From: Flavobacterium piscis
GTDB taxonomy: Bacteria > Bacteroidota > Bacteroidia > Flavobacteriales > Flavobacteriaceae
Length of the DNA: 64,000 bases
Assembly (NCBI RefSeq): GCF_001686925.1
Contig: NZ_LVEN01000002.1
Location: forward strand, 186,001-250,000
Reading direction: 5' to 3'
Shown here: positions 34,843 to 43,240 of the stretch, piece after piece
How the letters are laid out: each line of letters begins with the position of its first letter
Numbering within the stretch: position 1 is the stretch's first letter
Notes under the pieces: model-generated
What the model saw: only the letters and a program-made list of their open reading frames with translations
The model's database searches: none
Told to the model about the DNA's origin: nothing
Made by a program: the position numbers and the translations under genes

Positions 34843-35380
34843 ATCTTTTTTATTGCAATCTCGAAATTTAGAAGATAAAGTAATAACACTTTATAAATCT
34901 TTTTCCTTATAAATTTCATCTATAAGGACTGATTTCCTGAAACTTTGTTACAGTAGCTAAAATATTGAGTTTGTTAGGTATTAAAAGAGAAGGAGGAAAG
35001 CAATTGAATAATTAGAAAATGAGATAATTTGTCAATTAGAAAATTAAAAGATTGAAATTTTAAAAGAATAAGAATATGCTACGGTTTTTTTTAGAATTAT
35101 GCTTTGGAAATGATAACTATTTCTAATAAAAAAAAGTTTTTGTTGCGTTAGGATACAAGCCAATGTCATTAAATTAAGTTTTTAGGAAATAAAATTATCG
35201 AAAATCGAATCCTTCTTATCCGCGTTTTTTACGAGTAAATCTATTTTATACGCGTCAAAATTAGACGCTTATTTTACTGATTCGCTAAAGTGAAAACGTT
35301 GATAAAACGGCTTTTTCTAATTAAGTAATTTTATAGCTTTTTTCTTGATTTAATGATATTGGGATGTGGTCATGTTCTAA
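34843..35380. other. About 540-base non-coding stretch
   Basis: No convincing gene on either strand. It contains degenerate AATTAGAAAAT words (about 35003-35060), a G+C-richer segment with CCAATGTCATTAA (about 35155-35185) that shares its core with 17310-17322 on the other strand, and a small GCGTC/GACGC hairpin (35252-35268). It looks like decayed repeats between murQ and the ZIP transporter gene. Confidence 0.4.
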
Positions 35381-36049
35381 TTATAAAAAGAATGCCAATA
35401 AAATACCGAGAACAATCATAGAAACTTTAGCTACGTTGAATTTGTGTCCTTCGCTGCTTTCGAAAATAATGGTTGATGAGATATGAAACAAAATCCCGAT
35501 GACAACGGCAGTTATTTCGGTATAATAATCGTTTAAAAAAGGTAAAAAATCGGATGCAATTGTACCAAGTGGTGTCATGATTGCAAAAGTAAGCATGAAG
35601 GCAAAAATGGCTTTTTTGTTTAGGTTTGCATTGACGAAAAATGTGGTCAAGATTACGGCAATAGGCAGGTGGTGAATGGCGATGCCGAGTGCTAAATCAT
35701 GGTGATGACTTACAGGAAAACCTTCTAAAAATGCATGAATACACAAGCTTATAAAAAGCAGCCACGGAATTTGAGACATTTGTGCATGCCCGTGAACGTG
35801 CCCGTGTTCGGCGCCTTTTGAGAAAAATTCTAATATGATCTGGAATAAAATTCCGACCATGATGAAGATACCAATATTGTGATTGTGTGTTGCATAAACG
35901 TCAGGCAGTAAATGCATAACGGTTAGGGATAACAAAAATGAACCGCTAAAAGCAAGCAATAGTTTTAGATTGGTTTTGCTTTTTGGTTTTAAAAACAAAG
36001 CCACTATATAACCTAAAAGTACAGAAAATAAGGGTAATAGATAATTCAT
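35381..36049 (-). CDS. ZIP family metal transporter
   Basis: A 222-residue protein with seven or eight membrane helices and a His-rich loop (HGHVHGHAQ, about 84-92). The metal-binding helices carry the ZIP signatures HAFLEGFPVSHHHD (about 105-118) and GIAIHHLPIA (about 121-130). It most likely brings zinc or another divalent metal into the cytoplasm. It is somewhat short for a bacterial ZIP protein but shows no sign of truncation. It appears monocistronic; no Zur-box-like site was recognised. Confidence 0.88.
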   Translation of the reverse strand: MNYLLPLFSVLLGYIVALFLKPKSKTNLKLLLAFSGSFLLSLTVMHLLPDVYATHNHNIGIFIMVGILFQIILEFFSKGAEHGHVHGHAQMSQIPWLLFISLCIHAFLEGFPVSHHHDLALGIAIHHLPIAVILTTFFVNANLNKKAIFAFMLTFAIMTPLGTIASDFLPFLNDYYTEITAVVIGILFHISSTIIFESSEGHKFNVAKVSMIVLGILLAFFL

Positions 36050-36060
36050 TTCGTTTTGGT

Positions 36061-36146
36061 GTAATCGTTGATTTGTTTAATCGGTTAATCGAATAATTGT
36101 TTTGTTTTTCTAACGATTAAACAAATTAACAGTTAAACAATTAAAC
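36061..36146. repeat. Degenerate GTTTAATCG words with inverted arms
   Basis: Words such as GTTTAATCGGTTAATCG (about 36075-36091) face inverse words CGATTAAAC and GTTAAAC (36114-36146). A perfect 13-base pairing exists between 36071-36083 and 36114-36126, which may also terminate the methyltransferase transcript that ends at 36147. Confidence 0.45.
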
Positions 36147-36911
36147 CTATTTAAAAATCATGATTAATCGTTCGCTTTCGGTTTTGTGAAACTTTTTGAG
36201 TTTGTAATCGCCAAAAATATCCAAAAGAAAAATTCCGGCTTCATCCATTAATTCCTGAAAGTCTTTAAGGGTTAAAGCTTTTACTTTTTCGGTAAAATGA
36301 TAGGGACGTCCCTGATCTTCAAAATCTATTTCTTTAAAAATGTGCCCGTCCTGAACGTATCTTTTTATTTTAAAATCGATTCCGTCAACTGTTTTTACTT
36401 CTTCGGGAACCAGAGTTTCGATTACGTTGGCCACATTCATAAAATCAATTACGGCAAAACCATATTCAGAGAGACTTTCTTTGATGGCTTTTAGAGTAGT
36501 TAGATTATCATCGTCACTTTCGAAGTAGCCAAAACTGGTAAATAAATTAAATATAGCATCGAACTTTTCTTCAAAAGGTTCGCGCATGTCGTGTACTTTG
36601 AAATGCAGCGTTTCGTTGCTGTTTTTACTTGCTTCAGCAATGCTGTTTTCAGACAAATCCGCACCAAGAACATTAAATCCTAATTGATTTAAATAAATCG
36701 AATGACGTCCTTTTCCGCAAGCTAAATCCAAAACTTTTGCTTTTTCAGGCAGGTTGAGATAATGTGTTAGATTATCCATAAAAATTTGCGCCTCGCGATA
36801 GTTTCTATCTTTATACAGTATGTGGTAATATGGAGTATCAAACCATGAGGTAAACCAGTTTTCGGTGTTACGGTCCTGATTTGGTGTTGATGAGTTTGGT
36901 GCTTCAGACAT
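36147..36911 (-). CDS. Class I SAM-dependent methyltransferase
   Basis: A 254-residue Rossmann-fold methyltransferase. The SAM-binding motif is VLDLACGKGRHS (60-71), followed by a second acidic motif at NVLGADLSENSI. A conserved WFDTPYYHILYKDRNYREA segment (23-41) precedes the domain, typical of a widespread Bacteroidota subfamily annotated only as methyltransferase. Substrate unknown. It diverges from the THUMP RNA methyltransferase gene, and back-to-back promoter elements lie between them. Confidence 0.85.
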   Translation of the reverse strand: MSEAPNSSTPNQDRNTENWFTSWFDTPYYHILYKDRNYREAQIFMDNLTHYLNLPEKAKVLDLACGKGRHSIYLNQLGFNVLGADLSENSIAEASKNSNETLHFKVHDMREPFEEKFDAIFNLFTSFGYFESDDDNLTTLKAIKESLSEYGFAVIDFMNVANVIETLVPEEVKTVDGIDFKIKRYVQDGHIFKEIDFEDQGRPYHFTEKVKALTLKDFQELMDEAGIFLLDIFGDYKLKKFHKTESERLIMIFK

Positions 36912-36941
36912 TTATTCTATTTCAATTAATTCAAAGTCCCG

Positions 36942-36949
36942 CAAATTTA
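36942..36949 (-). promoter_or_regulatory. Bacteroidota -7 element for the methyltransferase gene
   Basis: TAAATTTG on the minus strand, about 31 bases before the ATG at 36911. It lies back to back with the plus-strand element at 36953-36960. No clear TTG -33 box. Confidence 0.4.
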
Positions 36950-36952
36950 GTG

Positions 36953-36960
36953 TATTTTTG
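36953..36960 (+). promoter_or_regulatory. Bacteroidota -7 element for the THUMP RNA methyltransferase gene
   Basis: TATTTTTG matches TAnnTTTG; the predicted transcript has a leader of about 80 bases. It is separated from the minus-strand element by 3 bases. Confidence 0.4.
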
Positions 36961-37043
36961 CCGAAAAATAACTATTTCGTGACGATACCTGAATAATCAG
37001 ATATGGATTTGCGATCGGAGTTTTTTTTAATACAAAAATAAAG

Positions 37044-38207
37044 ATGGAAGAAAATTTTAGAATGATTGCCAAATGTTTTTTTGGTTTCGAAGAAATATTA
37101 GAAAAAGAATTGCGTGATCTTGGTGCTCAGGATGTCGAAAAAGGAGTGAGAATGGTAAGCTTTAAAGGCGATAAGGGCTTTATGTACAAAGCCAATTTAT
37201 CACTTAGAACTGCTCTTAAAGTTTTAAAACCTATTTACTCGTTTAGAGCCAATAACGAGCAGGCATTATATAAAGGAATTTCTGGTGTAAACTGGTCTAA
37301 ATTATTAAATGCCAACCAAACTTTTGTGATTGATGCAACTGTGCATTCGACTTATTTTAATCACTCTGAGTTTGTTTCTCAAAAATGTAAGGATGCCATT
37401 GTAGATCAGTTTAGAGAAAGAACGGGACAACGCCCAAGTATTGATAAAGCTTTTCCTGACTTACGAATCAATGTGCATATCGATAAAGATCAGGTTTCTG
37501 TGGCTTTAGATACTTCCGGAAATTCATTGCATCAGCGTGGTTACAGAACGGCTACGAATATTGCGCCTATCAACGAGGTTTTGGCAGCAGGAATATTGTT
37601 GTTATCAGGTTGGGAAGGACAAAGCCATTTTCTGGACCCAATGTGCGGATCTGGAACTTTCCTTGCAGAAGCGGCTATGATTGCTTGTAATATTCCGGCA
37701 AACATTAACCGTAAGGAATTTGCTTTCGAAAAATGGAAAGACTGGGATAATGATTTGTTCGAACAGATTATAAACAGTTTAATGAAAAAAACGAAAGAGT
37801 TTCATTATACAATAAAAGGTTTTGATAAAGCACCAAGTGCTGTAAATAAAGCCAAAGACAATATCAAAAATGCAAATCTTGAAGATTACGTTTCTATAGA
37901 AGAAAATAATTTTTTTGATACAGAAAAAGAAGTTGAAGGAAAGCTGCATATGGTTTTTAATCCGCCTTATGATGAGCGTCTGGATATTCATATGGAAGAA
38001 TTCTATAAAAATATTGGTGATACTTTAAAGAAAAGCTACCCGGGAACAAATGCTTGGTTTATTACGGCAAATCTTGAAGCATTAAAATTTGTGGGATTAA
38101 AACCTTCAAGAAAAATCAAACTCTTTAACGCAAGTCTTGAAGCACGTTTGGTAAAATACGAGATGTACGAAGGAAGCAAGAGAACGAAATTTCAAGTTTC
38201 TGAATAA
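37044..38207 (+). CDS. THUMP-domain class I SAM-dependent RNA methyltransferase (RlmL-like)
   Basis: A 387-residue protein with an N-terminal ferredoxin-like/THUMP region (about 1-160) and a C-terminal methyltransferase domain. The SAM motif is LDPMCGSGT (197-205) and the catalytic motif is NPPY (306-309), which indicates N2-guanine methylation as in the RlmL half of RlmKL. HQRGYRTATNIAPINEVLAAG between them is a hallmark. It probably modifies 23S rRNA near G2445, inferred from the family. It is monocistronic and divergent from the other methyltransferase gene. Confidence 0.9.
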   Translation: MEENFRMIAKCFFGFEEILEKELRDLGAQDVEKGVRMVSFKGDKGFMYKANLSLRTALKVLKPIYSFRANNEQALYKGISGVNWSKLLNANQTFVIDATVHSTYFNHSEFVSQKCKDAIVDQFRERTGQRPSIDKAFPDLRINVHIDKDQVSVALDTSGNSLHQRGYRTATNIAPINEVLAAGILLLSGWEGQSHFLDPMCGSGTFLAEAAMIACNIPANINRKEFAFEKWKDWDNDLFEQIINSLMKKTKEFHYTIKGFDKAPSAVNKAKDNIKNANLEDYVSIEENNFFDTEKEVEGKLHMVFNPPYDERLDIHMEEFYKNIGDTLKKSYPGTNAWFITANLEALKFVGLKPSRKIKLFNASLEARLVKYEMYEGSKRTKFQVSE

Positions 38208-38390
38208 GGTTCTGAGATAATAAGATGAAGGTTCTAAGTTTTTTTATACTTAATTAGTAAAACCTTAGCATCTTAGAGTTTCAGAGTCTTAGCAACTTTT
38301 AAAAAGAAAATAATTTAAGTTTCAGGAAGCTAAGTTCTAAAGGAAAAAAACTTATAATCTTAGCCTCTCAGAACCTTAGCAACTTTAAAA
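38206..38390. repeat. Degenerate 8-base-period inverted repeats
   Basis: Between the RNA methyltransferase gene and the next small gene are two mirrored tracts. AAGGTTCT-type words (38206-38242, and again 38329-38342) face CTTAGCAT/CTTAGAGT/CTTAGCAA-type words (38262-38298, and 38350-38386). The 8-base period is most regular in cttagcat-cttagagt-ttcagagt-cttagcaa. No gene lies here. Confidence 0.55.
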
Positions 38391-38393
38391 AAA

Positions 38394-38630
38394 ATGTCAA
38401 AACTACAAGTAAGAGCTTTTTTATACCAATTAGGATGTTTTGCAATTCTATTTATTGCAGGAAGATATTTAGTAGCAATGTATACAGGATTAACAGGACT
38501 TTGGATTCCGTTGACTGCTTTTATCGTCGCTACTTTAATTTCGCCTAAATTTCAGGCAGTAAAAACTAAAGATGGTGAAAAACTGTACATGAAATGGATT
38601 TTTATAAAAGGAATCAGAGAAATAGGATAA
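38394..38630 (+). CDS. Small membrane protein, unknown function
   Basis: A 78-residue protein with two membrane segments (about 10-28 and 35-50) and a charged C-terminus (KTKDGEKLYMKWIFIKGIREIG). It looks like a genuine conserved flavobacterial protein of the small, uncharacterised two-helix type. It starts 5 bases after a repeat tract, so the promoter is probably within or upstream of that tract. No family is recognised. Confidence 0.7.
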   Translation: MSKLQVRAFLYQLGCFAILFIAGRYLVAMYTGLTGLWIPLTAFIVATLISPKFQAVKTKDGEKLYMKWIFIKGIREIG

Positions 38631-38737
38631 ACGCAAAGTTTTTTTAAATAATGCTAGTTTAGTAAAAAACACTAAGTTCACAAAGCTTTGCAGCCTTAGA
38701 TTGTGTAAACACAGCCGGGATCTTAGTGAACTCTGCG

Positions 38738-38759
38738 AATCCCGATAGCTATCGGGATT
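38738..38759. repeat. 22-base perfect palindrome, CCCGATAGCTATCGGG core
   Basis: A perfect 22-base palindrome flanked by AAT and ATT. The inner 14 bases occur again at 32041-32054. It sits in the 175-base gap before the racemase gene, within other repeat-like words (CACTAAGTTCACAAAG, about 38669-38684, against CTTAGTGAACTCTGCG, about 38722-38737). Confidence 0.6.
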
Positions 38760-38805
38760 GTTCTCTGCGTTAAAAATAATTATAGAATATTTAAAATAGT
38801 TATTT

Positions 38806-39498
38806 ATGAGGAAAATTGGACTTATAGGCGGCATTAGCTGGGTTTCTACGGCTGATTATTACAAGCTTATAAATGAAGGAATAAATGAAAAACTTGGAGG
38901 TCTTAACTTCTCAGAATGTTTGATTTACTCTTTTAATTATGCCGATATAAAAAAGAATAACGAAAATAACGATTGGGATTCGACTTTTACTATGCTCTTA
39001 AAAGGCTGTAAGTTTCTTGAACAAGGCGGAGCAGAAGCAATTGTGTTGTGCGCAAATACGATGCATTTTATTGCTGACAGACTCGAAGCGGCCATAGATG
39101 TCCAGGTTATTCATATTGCGACAGCGACGTCGTTAGAGATTGAAAAGCAAGGATTGAAAAAGGTTGGTTTATTGGGAACTAAGTTTACAATGGAACTTGA
39201 CTTTTTTAAGGATAAACTTCTTGCTAAGGGAATTGAAGCTATTATTCCGCAAAATGACGAGGAAAAAGATTTTATTCACACTACCATTTTTGAAGAATTA
39301 GGAAAAGGTCTTGTGACTGATGAAACTAAGAAACGATATTTAGAAATTGCCAATCAATTGATAAAAGAAGGAGCTGAAGGAATTATTTTAGGTTGTACCG
39401 AAATTCCGTTGGTGATAAAATCAGGAGATCTTTCGGTGCCCATTTTTGATACTGCTTTGATACATTCAAAAGCAGCTGTTGATTTTCAGTTGTCTTAA
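38806..39498 (+). CDS. Aspartate/glutamate racemase family protein
   Basis: A 230-residue cofactor-independent amino-acid racemase. The two catalytic cysteines lie in VLCANTMHF (about 81-89) and GCTEIPL (about 198-204); the start KIGLIGGISWVST is typical of aspartate racemases of the YgeA type. It probably interconverts L- and D-aspartate or a related amino acid. It has no genetic partner: an inverted-repeat-rich gap lies upstream and a terminator downstream. Confidence 0.88.
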   Translation: MRKIGLIGGISWVSTADYYKLINEGINEKLGGLNFSECLIYSFNYADIKKNNENNDWDSTFTMLLKGCKFLEQGGAEAIVLCANTMHFIADRLEAAIDVQVIHIATATSLEIEKQGLKKVGLLGTKFTMELDFFKDKLLAKGIEAIIPQNDEEKDFIHTTIFEELGKGLVTDETKKRYLEIANQLIKEGAEGIILGCTEIPLVIKSGDLSVPIFDTALIHSKAAVDFQLS

Positions 39499-39516
39499 AG
39501 AGTTTTTATATAATAG

Positions 39517-39558
39517 AAAAAGCCATGAACTTAATTAATTTAAAATTCATGGCTTTTT
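39517..39558. terminator. Bidirectional terminator
   Basis: A 13-base-pair perfect stem (39517-39529 with 39546-39558, arm AAAAAGCCATGAA) has a 16-base loop and T runs on both strands. It separates the racemase gene from the convergent secreted-protein gene, touching the stop of the latter. Confidence 0.75.
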
Positions 39559-40497
39559 TTATTTTTGATATTCTTTGATTTTTACTGATTTATTGTTTTT
39601 TATTTCATACTCAGTATAAGTTGTTTTGTTATTGTCTTCAAAACTTTCCGCTTTGCGAATCAAATAAAAATTGTTATTCGACCATTTGTAATAATAATCG
39701 GTTTCGTTTCCGCTTCCGTCAGCTTCATATTTTACAAATTCTTTGTTTTTTTGGTCGAAATTCAAATACTCTAAAGCTTCAAGTTTTGTATTTCTAATAA
39801 ACTGTTTTTTAGTTTTATCATAAACAAAGTATAGGTAGCCACCATCATATTTAGTTCTATCCGGGAAATAAATGGGGATTTTAATGTCCAGAAGTCCATC
39901 AAAATTTAGATCTTCTAATTCTACTGTTCCGTCTTTTTCGTAAATCACATTATTAAAACCGGAAATTGTTTGTATTTTTTCTTTTTTAGAATTATAAATA
40001 TCCAATTTGTTAATTAGGAAATTATCATCCAGTTTACCAGTTGTGTTTTCAGCTTTACCTTTATATTGGTTTAATGTATAACTGTATTTTTTTGGATTAA
40101 ATGAAGTTAAGTCTTCCAGGCAAGAAAGAGTAGCATCGAATTTTTTATCTTTTTTTACGTTTTGCCATATCCCGCTTAATTTATACTCACTGTCTAATTG
40201 TAATAAAAAGGAGCCTGTTTTTGTGGGCACGTTTCCCTTTTTTGTTGCGATATAGGTTGTTTCGTCAAGTTTTATTTCACCTGCTTTAAAATCGCCTTTT
40301 GTAAAAATAGGCATATTTTGTCTGTTTTTTCCGTAATAATAGCTTCCTGAAACAGAATCTTGTCCCTGAACGAATTCAATAGTCATTTCTACCGGATACT
40401 TGTCTATTTTTCCAGAGAAATGCAACGAAGTCTTAACAATAGTTTTTTGAGCAAAAGCGATTTGGCTAATGGCAAAAAGAATAAAGATTTTGTTCAT
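39559..40497 (-). CDS. Secreted protein with FG-GAP-like motif, unknown function
   Basis: A 312-residue exported protein with a short signal peptide (about 1-16). The middle contains DLNFDGLLDIKI (about 205-216), a D-x-N-x-D-G calcium-loop motif as in XAC2610-like or FG-GAP proteins, followed by GGYLYFVYDKTKKQF. Beta-rich elsewhere. No enzymatic motif is recognisable. It follows the DUF6048 gene on the same strand after 10 bases and may be part of the rlmD-DUF6452-DUF6048 operon. Confidence 0.7.
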   Translation of the reverse strand: MNKIFILFAISQIAFAQKTIVKTSLHFSGKIDKYPVEMTIEFVQGQDSVSGSYYYGKNRQNMPIFTKGDFKAGEIKLDETTYIATKKGNVPTKTGSFLLQLDSEYKLSGIWQNVKKDKKFDATLSCLEDLTSFNPKKYSYTLNQYKGKAENTTGKLDDNFLINKLDIYNSKKEKIQTISGFNNVIYEKDGTVELEDLNFDGLLDIKIPIYFPDRTKYDGGYLYFVYDKTKKQFIRNTKLEALEYLNFDQKNKEFVKYEADGSGNETDYYYKWSNNNFYLIRKAESFEDNNKTTYTEYEIKNNKSVKIKEYQK

Positions 40498-40507
40498 TTA
40501 GCTAAAA

Positions 40508-41305
40508 CTAATTTTTAGGAGTTTCTATAATTTGCGGGATAATAGTTTTTTTCTTATAAAGCGGAATAAAGTAGGATACAGTGTAATTAAAGCCTACTCC
40601 AAAACTTCCGTCGTAAGTTCTGTTAAAACCCGGTATATATAAATTATCAAACCCTGATGGTTTTGAATTGGCTACCAGCATCTTTAACTGAACGCCAAAT
40701 CCAACAAATACATTATTAAAAACTTTTGCTTTTAATCCTAGCGCAACTTCCAGCCATCCTGCTGTTAGTCCGGTGTATTTTTGACCTTCGGGAATTGCGG
40801 GCTGTTCTCCCCAATACGGATTTGCATTGTATATTTTATAACTGTTTAATTGCTGGCTAAAAGTACTAAAACCACCTCGTAAACCTATTGTAATTAAGTT
40901 TTCCATGTCCAGCCAGTTTTGATACAAGTTGTAGTCAAAACCACCTTTTATGTACGTTCCTGTAGCAGTTGAGTTCAATCTGTCATCATCTGTTGTTTTA
41001 TCTTCGAAACCAAGTTCAGCTGCGATGTAGTATTTTTTCGTTAAACGAAAATCACCCACAACCTCAATTCCTTTATAATCTTTGTCATAAAGGCCACGGG
41101 TCAGTTTGTACAAATCGACACCTACACGAAGACCGTAGCGATCTGTTTTGATGCTGTCTTTTTTTACTTCCTGAAGATCAGGTTTTGCAGTCTCGGTTTT
41201 GGGCTTTTCTTTTGTTACTGTTTTAGTTGCTGTTTCCTGAGTATGCCCCAAAAACATTGAAAACAATAAGAAAGAACTAAAAATATACTTCAAGGTGTGT
41301 TTCAT
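40508..41305 (-). CDS. DUF6048 family outer-membrane protein
   Basis: A 265-residue protein with signal peptide (about 1-24), a Lys/Thr/Glu-rich linker and a beta-strand-rich domain (about 55-265), for example YGLRVGVDLYKLTRG and YDGSFGVGFNYTVSYFIPLY. It matches the flavobacterial DUF6048 family, which looks like a small outer-membrane beta-barrel. Its ATG at 41305 is inside the DUF6452 gene (29-base overlap), indicating coupling. DUF6452-DUF6048 next to rlmD is a conserved flavobacterial order, from memory. Confidence 0.85.
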   Translation of the reverse strand: MKHTLKYIFSSFLLFSMFLGHTQETATKTVTKEKPKTETAKPDLQEVKKDSIKTDRYGLRVGVDLYKLTRGLYDKDYKGIEVVGDFRLTKKYYIAAELGFEDKTTDDDRLNSTATGTYIKGGFDYNLYQNWLDMENLITIGLRGGFSTFSQQLNSYKIYNANPYWGEQPAIPEGQKYTGLTAGWLEVALGLKAKVFNNVFVGFGVQLKMLVANSKPSGFDNLYIPGFNRTYDGSFGVGFNYTVSYFIPLYKKKTIIPQIIETPKN

Positions 41306-41813
41306 TTTCAGATTCAATGTTACGGGTTTTTACAAAAATTTCTTGCATCCAATTACCATCACCATCCGGATCAGTTCTTACAAAAGGATTTACGGGAGCG
41401 AGTGTAAAAGTAGTTTTAAAACCGCATGCTCTCGATACGTATACATTTTGATGTGTATAATCAATTTTTATAACATCGGTATTTATGGCAGCAGCATTTG
41501 GACTTAATGAGTTGTAAACAAATTTATATGTTGTTGATATTGTATCTGTTCGCAAAGGAACAGATACCACATTTGCGTTTGTTACATATTTAGTTGTATC
41601 TGTTACACTTTTATTAAAAATAATTCCTTCTGTTTTTCCTTCTCCAATAACCATTAAGTTATTTACATTTCTAGGTTTTGACGAATCATTAATGTCGTAA
41701 AATGAAATTACTAATCGGGGAGTGGTGGGCGTATTTGCATCACAAATATCATCTTTCTCACAGCTTGATAAACCAAACGTAAAGACCAATAAAAGAGAGA
41801 TTATTTTTTTCAT
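41277..41813 (-). CDS. DUF6452 family lipoprotein
   Basis: A 178-residue lipoprotein with lipobox LSSC (Cys18) followed by EKDDICDANTPTTPRLVI. The body (GNNLMVIGEG-type strands, CGFKTTFTL near 136-144, NWMQEIFVKTRNIESE near the end) corresponds to the DUF6452 family of flavobacteria; unknown function. It lies 10 bases after rlmD on the same strand and overlaps DUF6048 by 29 bases, so the three form one operon. Confidence 0.85.
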   Translation of the reverse strand: MKKIISLLLVFTFGLSSCEKDDICDANTPTTPRLVISFYDINDSSKPRNVNNLMVIGEGKTEGIIFNKSVTDTTKYVTNANVVSVPLRTDTISTTYKFVYNSLSPNAAAINTDVIKIDYTHQNVYVSRACGFKTTFTLAPVNPFVRTDPDGDGNWMQEIFVKTRNIESENETHLEVYF

Positions 41814-41823
41814 TTATATTTTG

Positions 41824-43236
41824 TTAGCGAAGTTCTAAAAGTACAACATTTTCGACATGATGTGTTTGCGGAAACATATCAACTGGTCTAACACGGGTAA
41901 CTTTGTATTTTTCATCCATTAAAGCTAAATCACGTGCTTGTGTTGCCGAATTACAACTTACATATACTACTTTTTTAGGAGCAATTTTCAGGATCTGGTC
42001 TATAACGTCTTTATGCATACCATCTCTTGGCGGATCTGTAATAATTACATCCGGTTTTCCGTGTTGGGCAATGAAGGCTTCATTAAAGACCACTTTCATA
42101 TCCCCTACAAAAAACTCACAATTCGTTATATTATTGCGTTCTGCATTGGCTTTAGCATCAATAATAGCTTCAGGAACACTTTCTACGCCAATTACTTTTT
42201 TTGCTTTTTTAGAAACAAATTGCGCAATAGTTCCGGTTCCGGTATATAAATCGTAAACGGTTTCGTCACCAGAAAGTCCTGCAAAATCTCTTGTTATTTT
42301 GTACAATTCATACGCCTGGTCAGAGTTGGTCTGGTAAAAAGATTTAGCATTGATGCTGAATTTTAAACCTTCCATCTCTTCCAGAATATAATCCCTGCCT
42401 TTATATAGTTTGATATTCTGATCGTAAATAGTGTCGTTTTGTTTTGAATTTACAACATATTGTAACGAAGTAATTTGCGGGAACTTTTCGTAAAGATGAT
42501 CTAAAAGTAATTCGCGGTTTGCTTTGTCATTTTCGTAAAACTGAATCAAAACCATGATTTCACCGGTCGAAGCTGTACGAATCATAAAAGTTCTCAATAA
42601 TCCGGATTGTTCCCTTGGATTAAAGAATGCTAAATTATGTTCGTTAGCAAAATCCCTAATTTCGTTTCTAATGGCATTAGAAGGGTCTTCCTGTAAATAA
42701 CATTTTTGAATATCAAGAATTTTATCCCACATTTTCGGGATATGAAAACCTAATGCATTTCTGTTTCCCAGATCTTCAGTGCTTTCAATTTCTTTTTCGG
42801 TTAACCAACGGCTGTTCGAAAACGAAAATTCCATTTTATTTCTGTAAAAAAACTGTTTTTCAGAACCCAGAATATTTTCGAACTCAGGAAGTTCTACTTT
42901 TCCTATACGCTGCAAATGATTTTTTACTTCGTTTTGTTTGTAATACAACTGTTGGCTGTATTTCATATTTTGCCATTTACAACCTCCACAAACACCAAAA
43001 TGATCGCAAATAGGTTCAATGCGATGTTCTGATAATTCATGAAATTTTACGGCTTTGCCTTCGTAATAGGCTTTTCTTTTTTTGAAAGTTTGAACGTCAA
43101 CAACATCACCCGGAACCACGTTCGGTATAAAGATTACTTTTCCGTCAGGAGCCTTTGCTACTGATACTCCTTTTGCTCCGGCATCAAGAACCTGGATTTG
43201 ATGAAAGACAACTTTGTCTGTATTTTTTCTTCCCAT
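41824..43236 (-). CDS. rlmD: 23S rRNA (uracil(1939)-C(5))-methyltransferase
   Basis: A 470-residue RNA uridine methyltransferase. It has an N-terminal TRAM domain (about 12-70), an iron-sulfur cysteine set (C77, C83, C86 in CDHFGVCGGC, the fourth near QKCYLQ), and the methyltransferase domain with VYDLYTGTGTIAQF and the catalytic cysteine in VVYVSCNSATQARDL. It makes m5U in 23S rRNA, with U1939 inferred from the family. ATG 43236 is chosen: an upstream TTG (43269) is the -33 part of the promoter, so transcription may begin almost at the start codon. Confidence 0.92.
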   Translation of the reverse strand: MGRKNTDKVVFHQIQVLDAGAKGVSVAKAPDGKVIFIPNVVPGDVVDVQTFKKRKAYYEGKAVKFHELSEHRIEPICDHFGVCGGCKWQNMKYSQQLYYKQNEVKNHLQRIGKVELPEFENILGSEKQFFYRNKMEFSFSNSRWLTEKEIESTEDLGNRNALGFHIPKMWDKILDIQKCYLQEDPSNAIRNEIRDFANEHNLAFFNPREQSGLLRTFMIRTASTGEIMVLIQFYENDKANRELLLDHLYEKFPQITSLQYVVNSKQNDTIYDQNIKLYKGRDYILEEMEGLKFSINAKSFYQTNSDQAYELYKITRDFAGLSGDETVYDLYTGTGTIAQFVSKKAKKVIGVESVPEAIIDAKANAERNNITNCEFFVGDMKVVFNEAFIAQHGKPDVIITDPPRDGMHKDVIDQILKIAPKKVVYVSCNSATQARDLALMDEKYKVTRVRPVDMFPQTHHVENVVLLELR

Positions 43237-43240
43237 AGCG

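Noticed and set aside
41903..42256. Plus-strand frames inside rlmD
   Set aside because: Shadows of a well-conserved enzyme gene; composition follows the opposite strand codon pattern.
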